Source of the DNA: Sphaerolaimus hirsutus
Lineage: Eukaryota > Nematoda > Chromadorea > Monhysterida > Sphaerolaimidae
Length of the DNA stretch: 64,000 nt
Assembly (NCBI GenBank): GCA_964036195.1
Contig: OZ038457.1
Span: forward strand, 26,670,787-26,734,786
Direction: 5' to 3'
Shown here: one piece after another, positions 32,460 to 43,093 of the stretch
Layout of the letters: every line of letters starts with the position of its first letter
Position numbering within the stretch: the stretch's first letter is position 1
Translations under genes and position numbers: made by a program
The notes under the pieces: generated by a model
The model's input: only the letters and a program-made list of their open reading frames with translations
What the model was told of the DNA's origin: nothing
The model's database searches: none

Positions 32460-32701
32460 GATAGTGATTTTGAAGGTGAAGTGTGGGTTAAAACGTATCT
32501 AAATTATGAATTTTTTGAAAAATTGGGGTAAAAGTACACAAAAATCTACCCATATAGACGGCTGGCCGATTGGGGGGTGTCCCGGGTGGAAGGGGGTGGG
32601 GGTTCAGACTTCAGGGGGTACTGGCCGAAATTTTCGCCTCGGGATAGAAAGATAGCCGAGCGGCTTCCTGGATCGATAGATACTGTGCGATTTATGGGAG
32701 C
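32460..32701. repeat. GATAGCTGG-type hAT-like fragment
   Basis: GTGATTTTGAAGGTGAA, GACGGCTGGCCGATTGGGG and GGGATAGAAAGATAGCCGAG match parts of the element at 5316-6610. The ends could not be defined. Confidence 0.45.
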
Positions 32702-33024
32702 GTTAAGCTGAAGTTACAGCACAACGATAAATAGAAGGTGATACGACAAATAAAACGTCACCGATTTCATGCAATGACCGTCGACAAATTTATTTTAGGG
32801 CATCACCGTGAAATTGATTTGTCGGCGGTCCATTTTTCATGGAACGTTTTTCTTTCAAATTCGAATTTAACATCTCCCATACGAAAATTGTTATATTCTT
32901 ATGCGAGTATTGAACATTTATTTTCAATAAAAAACTTGAAAACATGAAAATAATGGATTTATCGGTGACGTTTTATTTGTCGTATCACCTTCTATTTATC
33001 GTTATGCTGTAACTCGGGCTTAAC
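32702..33024. mobile_element. Inverted-repeat element with GTTAAGC ends, arms about 65 bp
   Basis: The left arm has GATAAATAGAAGGTGATACG and AAATAAAACGTCACCGAT. The right arm has ATCGGTGACGTTTTATTT and CGTATCACCTTCTATTTATC. The outer ends GTTAAGCTGAAGTTACAGC and GCTGTAACTCGGGCTTAAC pair. The interior is unique AT-rich sequence. Confidence 0.8.
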
Positions 33025-33079
33025 CCATCAAACACCCCTACTGAGCGGCTGATGTATACTTTGTAACTAAACGTCACAG

Positions 33080-33222
33080 CCTGGAGTGTCTGTCCGAGAG
33101 CGGGTGGTCAGCGTCGCTGCCGCAGCCGCGCGCGCACTACACAAACGCCATGGATGCACCAGGTGCCTCTGCCGCAAGTGCACAAGTGACAACTAAAGTG
33201 CCAAGTGCTAGGAAAGTCGCAG
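33080..33222 (+). CDS. PDZ/SoHo scaffold protein, exon 8
   Basis: The acceptor aaacgtcacag is followed by C completing Ser, then LECLSESGWSASLPQPRAHY and TNAMDAPG. Two donors keep phase 1: CCAG/gtgcct at 33162 and GCAG/gttttg at 33222. The longer form adds ASAASAQVTTKVPSARKVA. The shorter one ends where the GC-rich character stops. No domain is recognised. Confidence 0.6.
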
Positions 33223-33372
33223 GTTTTGAGTCAACAGAAAAGTGAACTCATATGTAAGGGACATGTGAATGTGTTGCGAATACACTCTTCATTTTGCCTA
33301 CACCTTACCTACGGTAGTTTACTTGTCTGTCACTTGACTTACTACTTAAATGTAACTTTACTAAGTGCTTAC

Positions 33373-33939
33373 TAGGGTGTCAACTTTCCGTTTTCCGTTT
33401 TCTGTTTCCGCTTTCCGCAGGCAAATTTTTTTCCATTTCCGTTTCCGTTTTCCGGCTGCTAAAATTTTTTTCCGTTTCCGTTTCCGTTTTTCCGGCTCAT
33501 TTTCCGTTTTCCGGCAAATTTTTTCAGTTTTTCCGCCTTTTTCCGTTTTCCGGTTCAATTGTCTATTTTTCCAACTTTTTTCCACTTTCCAGCTCAATTT
33601 TCTGTTTTCTGTTTCAGTCAAACTGGTAAAAATGCATGCAGGTTCTAAACAAAGTGAATTTGTCCTATTTCTAGTGAGATTTCTGCAAATTTTTTTGATT
33701 CAGGATAAATTTCTGCAAATTTTTTTCAGTTTCCAGCAAAATTTCAGCAAATTTTTTTCCGTTTCCGGCATAATTTCAGCAAATTTTTCCGTTTCCGTTT
33801 CCGTTTTCCAGCCTTCCATTTTTCCGTTTTCCGTTTTCCGGCAAGTGCAAAATTTTTTCCGTTTCCGTTTCCGTTTTCCGGCATGTGCAAAAAATTTTCC
33901 GTTTCCGTTTTCCGCCAAAAAGTTTTTGTTGACACCCTA
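33373..33939. mobile_element. hAT-like element, TTTTCCG type, copy 4 (567 bp)
   Basis: A perfect duplication GTGCTTAC flanks it. The ends are TAGGGTGTCAAC and GTTGACACCCTA, and the plus strand is pyrimidine-rich. The TCAAC ends define a subgroup with copies 3 and 5. It ends about 50 bases before an exon. Confidence 0.9.
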
Positions 33940-33989
33940 GTGCTTACCAGTTTTGTTAGCCACTTGTGCACTTGCGGCATTGAGCTCAG

Positions 33990-34208
33990 ATTACACATCA
34001 GAAGCGCACTGGCGAGGTGCCCAATTGCAAGAGGCGCAGTTCAGTAAAACGCGTATTGCACCACTGAAAGCGTGCCCGACCATGGGCAGGGCTGCGCTGG
34101 GGCAGGACAGGGGCTGCAGGGTGGTGCGGCAGGACACGGACCAGAGCGGCTACTCGGCCGCCGACGAGAGGTCCCAGTCCGCCGCCAACGACAGCAGACG
34201 TCCCTCGG
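33990..34208 (+). CDS. PDZ/SoHo scaffold protein, exon 9
   Basis: The acceptor attgagctcag is followed by AT completing Asp, then YTSEAHWRGAQLQEAQFSKT. It ends with DTDQSGYSAADERSQSAAND and SRRPS. The donor TCGG/gtaggt is a strong consensus and exits in phase 1. The Ser/Asp/Arg-rich end looks like a disordered phosphorylatable linker. Confidence 0.7.
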
Positions 34209-34395
34209 GTAGGTCAGCAGTGAGGTTAAACAGGAGCATGATCATGGTTCAGCAAAATTCCTAATTGTCTCAATAACAAATCACCAATTATTATGCCTTT
34301 CATGGCCTCGTAATACATATTTAGTTAGTTCAGTGGATTATGGTGGCATTATATGATCAAACCCAAAGCAAACCAAACGCAATGCCCCTGTCCAG

Positions 34396-34743
34396 ACGCG
34401 TCATCGACAGCGCGGCGACCTGGCGCACTGCCAAAGTTGCCATCAGCGGAGCCGCTGGCCGCGGCGCAGGAGGGCGGCAACGCGACGCAGAGCAGCATCT
34501 CGTCGCCGTCGCAGCCGGCGGTGGCCATGAGCCAGAGCTGCACGACCACCAGCAACCAGCACAGCACCATGTCGGCGCTGAGTGCCGGCTCGCCCAGCAA
34601 CGACTTCATGGCCTGCGAACTGCCGCCCGCCCCAGCGCCAGCTGCAGCCGCTTCACACGCGCCCGCTGCACCAGCTGCCAGTGCTCGCAACCGGGCTCCC
34701 ATCGATTTGCAGGCACCTTTGTCTACGATCGAAAGTGTTTCAG
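34396..34743 (+). CDS. PDZ/SoHo scaffold protein, exon 10 (Ser/Thr/Ala/Pro-rich)
   Basis: The acceptor cccctgtccag is followed by AC completing Asp. The frame is strongly biased to Ala, Ser, Gln and Thr, with QSSISSPSQPAVAMSQS, STMSALSAGSPSNDFMACEL and a PPAPAPAAAASHAPAAPAA run. The donor TTTCAG/gtcggt exits in phase 1. This is a typical disordered linker of Z-disc or adhesion scaffolds. The composition makes homology search weak. Confidence 0.7.
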
Positions 34744-34761
34744 GTCGGTTGCCATGCCCGC

Positions 34762-34852
34762 CTCTAGAGTTCAAACGAGATCCCGATGCAAAATTTCAAA
34801 AAAAACATCCCGATGGCGACCCCGAAAAAGTCGATCCTGTTTGAACCCTACA
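34762..34852. repeat. GGGATC-type hAT-like fragment
   Basis: AGTTCAAACGAGATCCCGAT and TCGATCCTGTTTGAACCCTA are inverted ends of the type seen at 49953-50400. It is short and lies just past the exon 10 donor. Confidence 0.5.
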
Positions 34853-35169
34853 GGCCACTAGGATGCCCCAAGTAGGATCGCGTGTTCGACGCTCACGCAC
34901 ATTCACTAAACCGTAGATTTTTATGGGGGGACATAGGTTCACTGGAGGATATCATTCAAGTTCCGATGTGAAAACTGAAGGCATGTTTCAACGACCCCCT
35001 TGTACTTCCCAAAGCGTTAAATAAACGTTTTATTTAAAAATGGTGTTGTTTTTAAATTTATTCAACAAAACCCAACAATGGGCTCGTTCCAAAATTGAGT
35101 CAAAAAATCCCAGATCCCAACGGAAATTACCTGTTTCGATAGATTTAATAAGTGCCCCTCTCACGACAG

Positions 35170-35321
35170 AAACGAGTAGTCTATCAAGATTGCAAGGAGT
35201 CTATGAAACGACATCACCGGAACAAACTGAATGGTCGAATAAAAGTCGAGCCAAATCGGTGCAAAGTTGGCACGTTGACAAGCAGGCGGCCGCTGTGAAT
35301 GTGGAGGATCTGCAGCACCAA
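35170..35321 (+). CDS. PDZ/SoHo scaffold protein, possible alternative exon 11
   Basis: The good acceptor cccctctcacgacag and an incoming phase 1 give E, TSSLSRLQGVYETTSPEQ, then a basic stretch and AAAVNVEDLQHQ. The frame runs on to TAG at 35370-35372 without a clear phase-1 donor. It is therefore either an alternative terminal exon, an exon with a donor missed here, or a chance frame. Exon 10 joins exon 12 in phase without it. Confidence 0.35.
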
Positions 35322-35454
35322 GTGAAGCCGCATTACCCCAGGGCATTCTCGCAGGACCCCGTGCAAGGCTAGTTGACATTCTGTTGAAACATCGTGTAAA
35401 TATGTGATGCTTTTGTTTACATCACTACAGTCTACTGACAGTTACCATATTTCT

Positions 35455-35752
35455 TCTGATAGAAGGTCAAAAACTGCTGGCATTGTGCCAAATGCATAAA
35501 AAAGTTGAAAATGTTACTGGACGCTGTTATTTAGCGCCCTTGGTTTATTGATGTGGTGGTATTTGGAGATCGAATGTTCTATCAATCGCCATTCAAATCA
35601 ACATTCTATGAATCTGTGAAATAATACTTTGAAAAACGTTAGAAGAACTTTAAAGAAACATGAAAAGGTGGCGAAAAATTGCATAGAAGGGAGGCTCAAA
35701 AAGAACGGTGAATAAAAATAGAAAGGGCGTCCTTCTATTAGAAGAAATGCGG
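35455..35752. mobile_element. TTCTATTAGAAG-type element
   Basis: TA-CCATATTTCTTCTGATAGAAGG and CCTTCTATTAGAAGAAATGCGG-TA are inverted ends. TGCCAAATGCATAAAAAAG and GCTGTTATTTAGCGCC are shared with 58140-58200. Confidence 0.7.
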
Positions 35753-36520
35753 TATGCGATAATCCCGGATAATAGTTGCGTGGCCTATCATGTATTTTTC
35801 AATTGTCAGCTTTTTTCGTTGCGTAGTAAATTGTTGACTGAACTACCAACTTGTAAATTTCAAATCAACTGCATACCAACTCGATTTGGCTAATGTGCAG
35901 TGCAGCCCTGGCTTGAAAATGGAACTATTGTTGATACGTTCATTTCACATTGTTTCGGTGTGAGAAAAAGCATATACTTACATACAGTCTGCTGGCAACA
36001 CTTTTAAAATGAATTCTACCGTATCCCATCTGAATAAAAATCAAAATTTTCCTATTTTTCTCATCACATCCCAGACTTCGACAATCCATCATTGCAACAA
36101 TTTATTAGTGGTGAATTTTTATTCATTACATGACTCGATTCTTACAAATTATGGTGATGTTCTCCATAAGAATGTGGTTCGTTCAGTGTAGAAGAAACTT
36201 CTAATTCTCAATCGTGGTGGCAAATTCGCATTTTTCGACAATTTTAAAACAATTTATTTTGTGCTAGTTAAGTAGCCTGTAACCGTCGTGAGTAAAAGTG
36301 ACAGCGCTGTGTGAACACTTCTGCATTTTGGGTTAAATGTGTGCGTACACACATACATACGTACATAAATACCTAGGTAAGTATGTAATAACGATGTGCA
36401 CTGCTTTGTACACACATACATAGTGGTGTGCGTTGTGTGGGTGATATACATTGACGCCCACGGCAGGATTTGCTGCTTTGTATCCCCTGTCCCGATGCAT
36501 CTGCAACACGCGGTCACTGC
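35753..36520. other. Intron stretch, AT-rich, no feature
   Basis: No exon is supported. The minus frame at 36254-36610 runs into the neighbouring transposon and is spurious. ACACATACATACGTACATA-like runs at 36350-36420 are simple-sequence. Confidence 0.3.
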
Positions 36521-36976
36521 TTGGGTGTCAACTTTCCGTTTTCTGTGTTTCGCTTTCCGCAGGCAACTTTTTTCCATTTCCATTTTCCAGCTCAATTGTT
36601 TGTTTTCCAACTATTTTCATTTTCCAGCTCTTTTTTTCTTTTTCTTTTTCGTTTTTCTATTTCAGCCACACTGGTAAACATGCATGCAGGTTTTCAATTA
36701 TGAGAATTTCTTCTGTTTCCAGCAAAATTTCTGCAATTTTTTCATTTCCAGATAAATTTCTATAGTTTTTTTCTGTTTCAGGCAAAATTTCAGCAAATTT
36801 TTTCTGTTTCCGGCAGAATTTCTGCAAATTTTTCTATTTCAGTTTCCATTTTCCAGCTTTTCATTTTTCCATTTTCCGGCAGGTGCAAAAAATTTTCCAT
36901 CTCCATTTTCTGGCAAGTACAATTTGTTACCCTTTCCATTCACGTTTTCCATAAAGAAGTTTTTGTTGACACCCTA
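36521..36976. mobile_element. hAT-like element, TTTTCCG type, copy 5 (456 bp)
   Basis: GTCACTGC before and GTCACTAC after form an 8-bp duplication with one change. The ends are TTGGGTGTCAAC and GTTGACACCCTA. Many TTTCCG units have decayed to TTTCCA or TTTCTG, so it is older than the other copies. Confidence 0.85.
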
Positions 36977-37239
36977 GTCACTACCCACTGCCACTTGCCT
37001 TTTTAGTTATTTTCTTAATTTTTTACACAATACAATGGCTGTTTGTCCATGGGGTAGCATTATAAGTATTGATTGTTGTCAAAAAAATCCATTTTATGTA
37101 CACATTAATATTGCCTCTATTCATATTGCCTTCAACTCATATCGCTTTCCCTCTTATGTTTGTGACATATGTATAGTTGTGTATATTGCTTTTTGTTTAA
37201 GGTTTGTGACTTCAAGTGAATTTGGGCATGGAATAGTAC

Positions 37240-37700
37240 TTACTGAATGGAATGCTGCATGGAATCGGAGTTGTGAAAGGTACTGAACTTTTTTCTAAAG
37301 TAAATGTAAACATAAAGTATTTTATTTTTACTTACCCTGAGTACAGAAAACATTAAGTAAAATTTTCTACTTTTACGCTGTGTAAAAGGTAAGTAAAGAT
37401 CAACACCAGTATTTTTACTCAGGGAAAACGTAAAAGCCAGTATTTTTTTCAATTTTTACTGAGAAAAACATAAAAGTGAGTAGAAGCAAAAGTGAGAGTC
37501 ATCACTTTCCTTACCCGCCACAACTTCAATTACTTCTTCAATTTTCACAGCCATTTAAATACATTGGAATAGTTTTTCTCATTATGCAGCCCATTAATTT
37601 TTCTGAATTACATTTTTGGTACACGCGTACTTTCAAAAAGTACAGGAGTAACTGAGTACCAGTATTTTTTCAGGAGGAAAAATGGACATATTTATGCAAT
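37240..37700. repeat. CAGAGTTG-family body fragment
   Basis: GGAGTTGTGAAAGGTACTG, then GAAAACGTAAAAG and TACTCAGGG units, resemble the bodies at 9287 and 63300. The ends are not defined. Confidence 0.35.
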
Positions 37701-39245
37701 ACTGGAGTATATATATTTGTATAACAAAATATGTTTTTCGAATATGTTTTAACAACTATGCATGGAATAAGGTTTTATGGGAAGTGTAATGCATTGAGAG
37801 TGATCTTTCACACTGTGAAAGTATGTAGGAGCACATTTGCTGGCTCGCCTGGCTTGACGCTTTGGTTTCATATTCTTTTGGACTTGTTTTGTAAATGGAT
37901 GTTACTTCCAATCCACCCTGCATTCACACCGTTTTCTAGTTTTCCAAAAAAATTCACGTTGAGTTGACTTTCCATTTGTCAACTCTGGAACTATCGATTA
38001 TTGTTATCCATTCTTCCGTGCTGCTGATAAGAATTATGAACGCTTAACTCATCTAATTTTTTTTCCAAAGTTGTGAATGTCAGGGATATCGGCTACAGTG
38101 TATATATATTTACTCCGCGGACAGCAGGGCGCAGGCTACTCATTTTTCTGAAGGAGACACTCCGTCACTCTGACATCATCATTAAAATTGTTAAGAAACG
38201 TTCCAGGAAAAAAACATTCGTTGCTTGTAGGTGACACCGCGATTTCTCGTTTCGAAATAAGTTTTTTTTGTGAAAATGTGTGCATCTTGATCGCGCATTA
38301 TCAACTGACCACACACTTTACTGTGAAATCTAACATAGAGTATTTGAGTTAAGAACCTAAAAATCTATTGATGACCTGTATTCGTCAAAATACAGTAATA
38401 TAGTGCGTAATACATGCTGTCGGATGAGTACATCAAGGGAGCTTTGCTTGGGACAACAGTTGTGTGTTCTTTCCCAGTTCAACATAAATTAGGCATTTGG
38501 CTGCAGCTGCAGCCACTGGAGATGGCAAACCCTAAAACGTGTGTAAAAAGTGTTTCAATTTTAAGCGTTTTTTCTCAAATGAATTTCCAAATTTTGAATT
38601 TTTTAAAGTTTATTTTTCCAATTTTTTGGAATGCTTTTCGAATTTTAGAACCATATTTTAAACTGTACCGCCTTTCCACTAAATTATTGCGTTTTCAGAT
38701 TGTCCTGCTGAATTTTTCTGCTGAACTGCAGACACATTTTCAGTTTTTCTGTCACTGGATGTTGATGTGACATTGATGTTTTGAGTTGTGTTTCTGCGCT
38801 TTTTACGCATCTTCAGCCAAAAATACTGAAAAATATTAGAAAATTTGAAAACGTTTTCGAATTTTTGTTTGCCATCCCTAGCAGCCACACAGCCTTTACA
38901 AGCCGCAGCTAGCTTCACTCATAGCTGCCTACTGTGCTCACTTTTCTGGCTATTTATTTGCACCTCCTGTTGTCAAGTATACCATTTAGTGCAGCCATGT
39001 ACACTAGTTCACAGTGAATCAGTTTATCATGATATGCTAATTGGTAGCTCCAAAAAATGTTCACTGTACTCATGTTTACACAGAATATTGCCTTATTTTT
39101 TATTGAAAAGAGATTAGATTAATTCAGCGCACAAAAATGAAAAACAGGTATGTAATGTGATGAGAAAAATGAATGAATAAGTTTTCTTATTCAGGTTTTC
39201 AGTTATGACAATGTTCACTTCATGGGTGATGTTTTATAAAGAGAA
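37701..39245. other. Intron stretch, AT-rich, no supported gene
   Basis: Positions 38100-38330 hold a diverged relative of the 30500-30720 repeat (CTCCGTCACTCTGACATCATC, TTCGTTGCTTGTAGG). Open frames at 38414-38918 have no splice context. Confidence 0.3.
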
Positions 39246-39249
39246 GTAG

Positions 39250-39505
39250 GTACACTACAGTGAATTTACTTGTGCGCGTGGTTCACACTGGAAGCATGCG
39301 AACGATGCATAACGGATAAAATTGTAATAAAAAGTTAAATAATTCATTTCTGTTATCACTTTATCAACACGTTAACGTATTCGCAGAAACGAATTAAAAA
39401 ATATTTTTGGAAAAATCGCATGCTTTCATTAGCATTGGCACGCTTCCAACGTGAGACATAAATTAGTGCTAGTGAAGAGTATCAAGTCCGCCGAGTATTT
39501 TTAAT
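39250..39505. repeat. TATACTCGG/ACGCGTGGTT repeat, copy 2
   Basis: GCGCGTGGTTCACACTGGAA faces GCACGCTTCCAACGTGAG and CCGCCGAGTATTTT. It is similar to 30780-31055. Confidence 0.5.
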
Positions 39506-39667
39506 TTGTTTGCTTTAGCACAAACAAATGCAAACTCTCCCGGCCCGGCGTTTTTCATTTTCATCAATATTCTTTTTGTGAATTTCATTTTGTGTGTTCA
39601 TTCTGAAATGGAGCTCTAGAGACTATGGTCTCGAATTGCACAGGTATTCCAATCCAAATTTAGACAA

Positions 39668-39953
39668 AGGCCATACACATACCAGTTGACAAGGACACCA
39701 AATGTCAACTGGTCCCCATCCCAATTCAAGGCTTGCCAACAAGCCGACAAACGAACGTTGCGAATGCAAAAGTGTTGAATGCAACATGCAAATGAAGCTG
39801 TACTGTTGAAAAAGATTGTTCAAGACTGGCATGAAGTATACCTAAATATACGTAAACAATAATAGTGTTACACGTGAGCAAGCTTTGAATTGGGATGGGA
39901 TGGGAACCATTACACATTTTGTGTCCCTGTCAACTAGTGTGTGTAGGGCCAAA
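39668..39953. repeat. Inverted-repeat element, GGCCATACACATACCAGTTG ends
   Basis: GGCCATACACATACCAGTTG and GGTCCCCATCCCAATTCAAG at the left pair with CTTTGAATTGGGATGGGA and GTCAACTAGTGTGTGTAGGG at the right. It is related to the CTACACACACTAGT family at 7157. Confidence 0.65.
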
Positions 39954-40260
39954 TGTCCGAAACCGAATACTTTGGTCTTTGGCGGCGGCGTTGTAAAGAA
40001 ATTCCTGGTGGTAAATTCGCAAAATATCGGCTCTCTTTTCATCTTGTTTACGTTAACTTGTTTTGCACATTTAAAGTCGGCTAATGTGTTGGCCAAATGT
40101 GAAATCTACATTGCAAAGTCGGCTAAACTTTGTGCTTATAATGCTCAAGTCCCATTCCGTTTTACACTTGTGAAGGAGTGAAAAAGTTACGTTCTGAAAA
40201 TCGTCAGCATTCAAAGAAAAAAAAAAATAGAAATGAAGTTTCCTGCGAGAATTTACCCAG

Positions 40261-40314
40261 ATGATATGCTGGTGCGCTGTGCCAAGCGCCGGCGCCAGGG
40301 GCCAAAGTTAAATG
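40261..40314 (+). CDS. PDZ/SoHo scaffold protein, possible 54-bp micro-exon
   Basis: A short GC-rich island in AT-rich intron has acceptor tttacccag and donor AATG/gtttgt. It enters and exits in phase 1, giving D-DMLVRCAKRRRQGPKLN-G. It can be skipped or included between exons 10 and 12 without changing the frame. The basic RCAKRRRQGPK could be a sorting or binding motif. Support is limited to phase and composition. Confidence 0.3.
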
Positions 40315-40407
40315 GTTTGTGCAGACTTCACGCGCTCGAGACTGACCAATACAGCATTGTCTATCATTTTTCACCAACCTCACAACTCCAGTCACCCAAT
40401 CAATTTA

Positions 40408-40676
40408 GGTATACTCGGCGTACATGATACTCTGCCCTCGCACTGATTTATGTCTCGTGTTGGAAGCGTGCCAATGATTATTTAATCATGCGATTTCCAT
40501 AAAAAGATGAAAAAATTTCATCGATGTGAATATGTTAAAGAATAACATTATAACAAAACAACCATCAATTTTGTCATCTTGTTATGAAACTCACACGCGT
40601 TAGCCATTGTTGGCACACTTCCAATGGGAACCACGCGTGCAAGGTGTCAAGTAACCGGAGTATACCTAAATACCTA
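40408..40676. repeat. TATACTCGG repeat, copy 3, paired ends
   Basis: TTAGGTATACTCGGCGTACA at the left and GGAGTATACCTAAA at the right are inverted. Inside, TCGTGTTGGAAGCGTGCCAA faces TTGGCACACTTCCAATGGGA. Confidence 0.6.
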
Positions 40677-40719
40677 GATAGGTATACCCTTAGTCTTGGG
40701 GCCAGACCTGGTGCCGGTT

Positions 40720-40925
40720 CCGCAAGTGGAAAAGTTAAGAGTTAAAAGTTAAGAGTTGAGTAAAATGATAAATGATAAGTTAAGAGTAAAGTTAAAAGTT
40801 AAGAGTTACGTAAAATCATTTGTCGTTTTACTCAACTCTTAACTCTCAACTTTTCTCATAACTTGCCATTTGTCATTTTACCCAACTCTAAAGTTTTAAC
40901 TCTTAACTTTTCCACTTGCTGAACT
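40720..40925. repeat. AGTTAAGAGTTAAAAGTT hairpin
   Basis: Purine-rich GAAAAGTTAAGAGTTAAAAG units at the left face CTTAACTTTTCCACTTGC at the right, and AAATGATAAATGATAAG faces CATTTGTCATTTTAC. It is a self-complementary array fused to the CAGTCCC-type repeat that follows. Confidence 0.55.
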
Positions 40926-41115
40926 GGCCCTGGTGCAACTCCCGCACCATGTAAAGTGTTAAATCAAGTGTCAAATGTCGTGTAAAATATCATACAAGTT
41001 TGTGAATTGTCATGTAAAGTGTCAAAATTTCAGTAAAAAATATGGTTGTTTTTGATAATGTTGTTGACATTTGACACTTCACATTACACTCTACAGGGCT
41101 GGGGACTGCCAACTG
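40926..41115. repeat. CAGTCCC-family copy
   Basis: The left CCCGCACCATGTAAAGTG and right CTACAGGGCTGGGGACTGCC bracket TGTCAAATGTCGTGTAAAAT and GACATTTGACACTTC units. Confidence 0.55.
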
Positions 41116-41522
41116 CGACTTAAAAACAAATAACACTCAAATTTGTAAATATTTCATGTCTAATTAAACTTTTTTTGGCATTTTACTAACTATATTTCGT
41201 GAAATTCTTATTACTGTAGAAATTGCAATTAGATAGGTATACTCGGCGGACCGCAAAGTATGTGCAGAAGCCTACCATAATTTAACAAATACAATCTCGT
41301 GATAAATTTTGTAATTAATTATTCCATGGTAAAAACGAAATACTATGATGTAAAACGTGGTGTGCTTTTATTTTTATTGTTATACTCAGCAGACAATTTA
41401 AAAAAAACAATCAAAAATTTTGTGCCAAACTTTCAAAAAAAATTGCGGCTGCATCATTTTTTATAAGTTTGTTTGTGTGTAGCTGATTGTGACGATGACA
41501 GTAGCTGAGCGTTGGTCTGCAG

Positions 41523-41699
41523 GTGGCTACAGCATCGAGTACGGCCGTGCCAAAGAAGACCAATGTGCTGAGCCAGCCAACCACCAGCCGAGCCAGCAGC
41601 AGCGCCAGCAGCTGAGCGTGCAAGTGAGCCCGACGCCGGCGCAGCACCAGTCGGGGCAGCACGAGTCCGCGCACGGCGACATGCTCTCCGCACACCCAG
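41523..41699 (+). CDS. PDZ/SoHo scaffold protein, exon 12 (Gln-rich)
   Basis: The acceptor tggtctgcag is followed by GT completing Gly, then YSIEYGRAKEDQCAEPANHQ, a Gln-rich PSQQQRQQLSVQVSPTPAQ and HGDMLSAHP. The other two forward frames contain stops, so the reading is unambiguous. The donor CCCAG/gtgtgt exits in phase 1. Confidence 0.75.
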
Positions 41700-41910
41700 G
41701 TGTGTCTGGCGATCGCACTCGCGTCGCAACCCCAGTTATCCCAACCACCTAGGTATTCTGGCATTTGAAATAGCACATCAACCAATCAGATTTCAAAGAT
41801 TCTCCTGATTGGAACATTCAATAATTTGCCCAAAACATTCGTTCGAATGGAATACAATAAGTCAGCGAAGTTAGAGTGTGAACTCGTGAGTCCCATCGCT
41901 CGCTTTGCAG

Positions 41911-42035
41911 GCGTGTGGCAGCCGAGCGGCAGCGCAGCTGGCACTGTGCCAACGTCAACCAGTTATGCAACAAAAACATCACCCATTCCCGGATATGCAC
42001 CTGTCAACTTCGGTCTCTCTTCCGGACAGCATCAG
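41911..42035 (+). CDS. PDZ/SoHo scaffold protein, exon 13
   Basis: The excellent acceptor cgctcgctttgcag is followed by GC completing Gly, then VWQPSGSAAGTVPTSTSYAT and IPGYAPVNFGLSSGQHQ. The donor CATCAG/gtaaat is near consensus and exits in phase 0. It is Tyr/Thr/Ser-rich and disordered-looking. Confidence 0.75.
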
Positions 42036-42039
42036 GTAA

Positions 42040-42760
42040 ATACGCCCACTTTCTAATTATTTACTCATTTTTTGCACTTGATTGCGTTATTGTGCAACAC
42101 TATTTTGTGCATTTCTCTAGTTGGTACAGGCTGGTTTTAGCTGGCACTGACGTTTTTCTCTTTTTCGCCTGCGGACACTTATGCGTTCTGTCAATTTAAC
42201 TTAGAGACGCGTCAATTTCTTTGACTGATTCTTCTGACTGACTGATTTTTTTACTAGCTGCAAATAGCTACCTCAGACTCTGCATGGTTAATTACAAGTG
42301 ACACCTCTATTTCTGGGTCTAAAAATCGATTTCGAGAAAATCGTGGTCCAAGTTTTTTTTGTCAATTTTCGGTCATTGATGTCCAAAGACATCGCTCACA
42401 GAAAATTTTGCAAGCCTGTGTAAAAGTGCAAAGAAGGTGTACCTAACGTTATGTCTTACAACCCCTACACTAGAGAAAATACCCGGCTATCATCGTGGGA
42501 ACATGACAGAAAAAAGTCGATAAGTCTACCTAGGTACTTGGACTTGAGCAGTAAGTTGATAAGTCCATATGGGTCCAAAAATTTTTTTTGACAGTTCTAA
42601 ACTGAAGTAAATAATAAGTAATCCAAACCCCCAATTTATTAGGTAGTTCATTCTGGGTAAATACTTAATATCCTAAATTTCATGTTGGGATATAATTTTC
42701 CATGTTTATCAAGATGGATATTACTAAAGTCGGCGGAGATATCAGCCTACAAAAAGTCAG
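42040..42760. other. Intron 13, proximal part, no feature recognised
   Basis: AT-rich sequence without recognised repeats or exons. Confidence 0.3.
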
Positions 42761-42761
42761 A

Positions 42762-42935
42762 GTTAGCATTGAAAAAAATGACCGATTTTGAGAAAATATA
42801 ATTAAATATTATCTCAGAAAATCTCTCAAGAAAAAAATATAATTAAATCTCTTGGGTCATTTTCGAAAATATAATTAAATCTCTGAGAAAATCTCTTGCC
42901 GTTCAAAAAATCTCCGAAAATCTCTCAACTTTAAT
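42762..42935. repeat. ATTGAAAAAATC family, copy 5
   Basis: AGCATTGAAAAAAATGACCG is followed by AAATATAATTAAATATTATC and CTCAGAAAATCTCTC units. Confidence 0.5.
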
Positions 42936-43093
42936 CATGATTTAGTTGATAGGTAAATATATCAAGGTGTTTGAACCAGAGTAGATATATGTTTGAGTAG
43001 ATATCAAGCACCTTATGTGTTGTTTCAGCTTTTACTACCACATACTACCACCAACTAGGTATCTAAATAATCAACAAAAATATAAATTAGGTA

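Noticed and set aside
36254..36610. 118-codon minus frame
   Set aside because: Runs into the transposon at 36521 and has no splice context.
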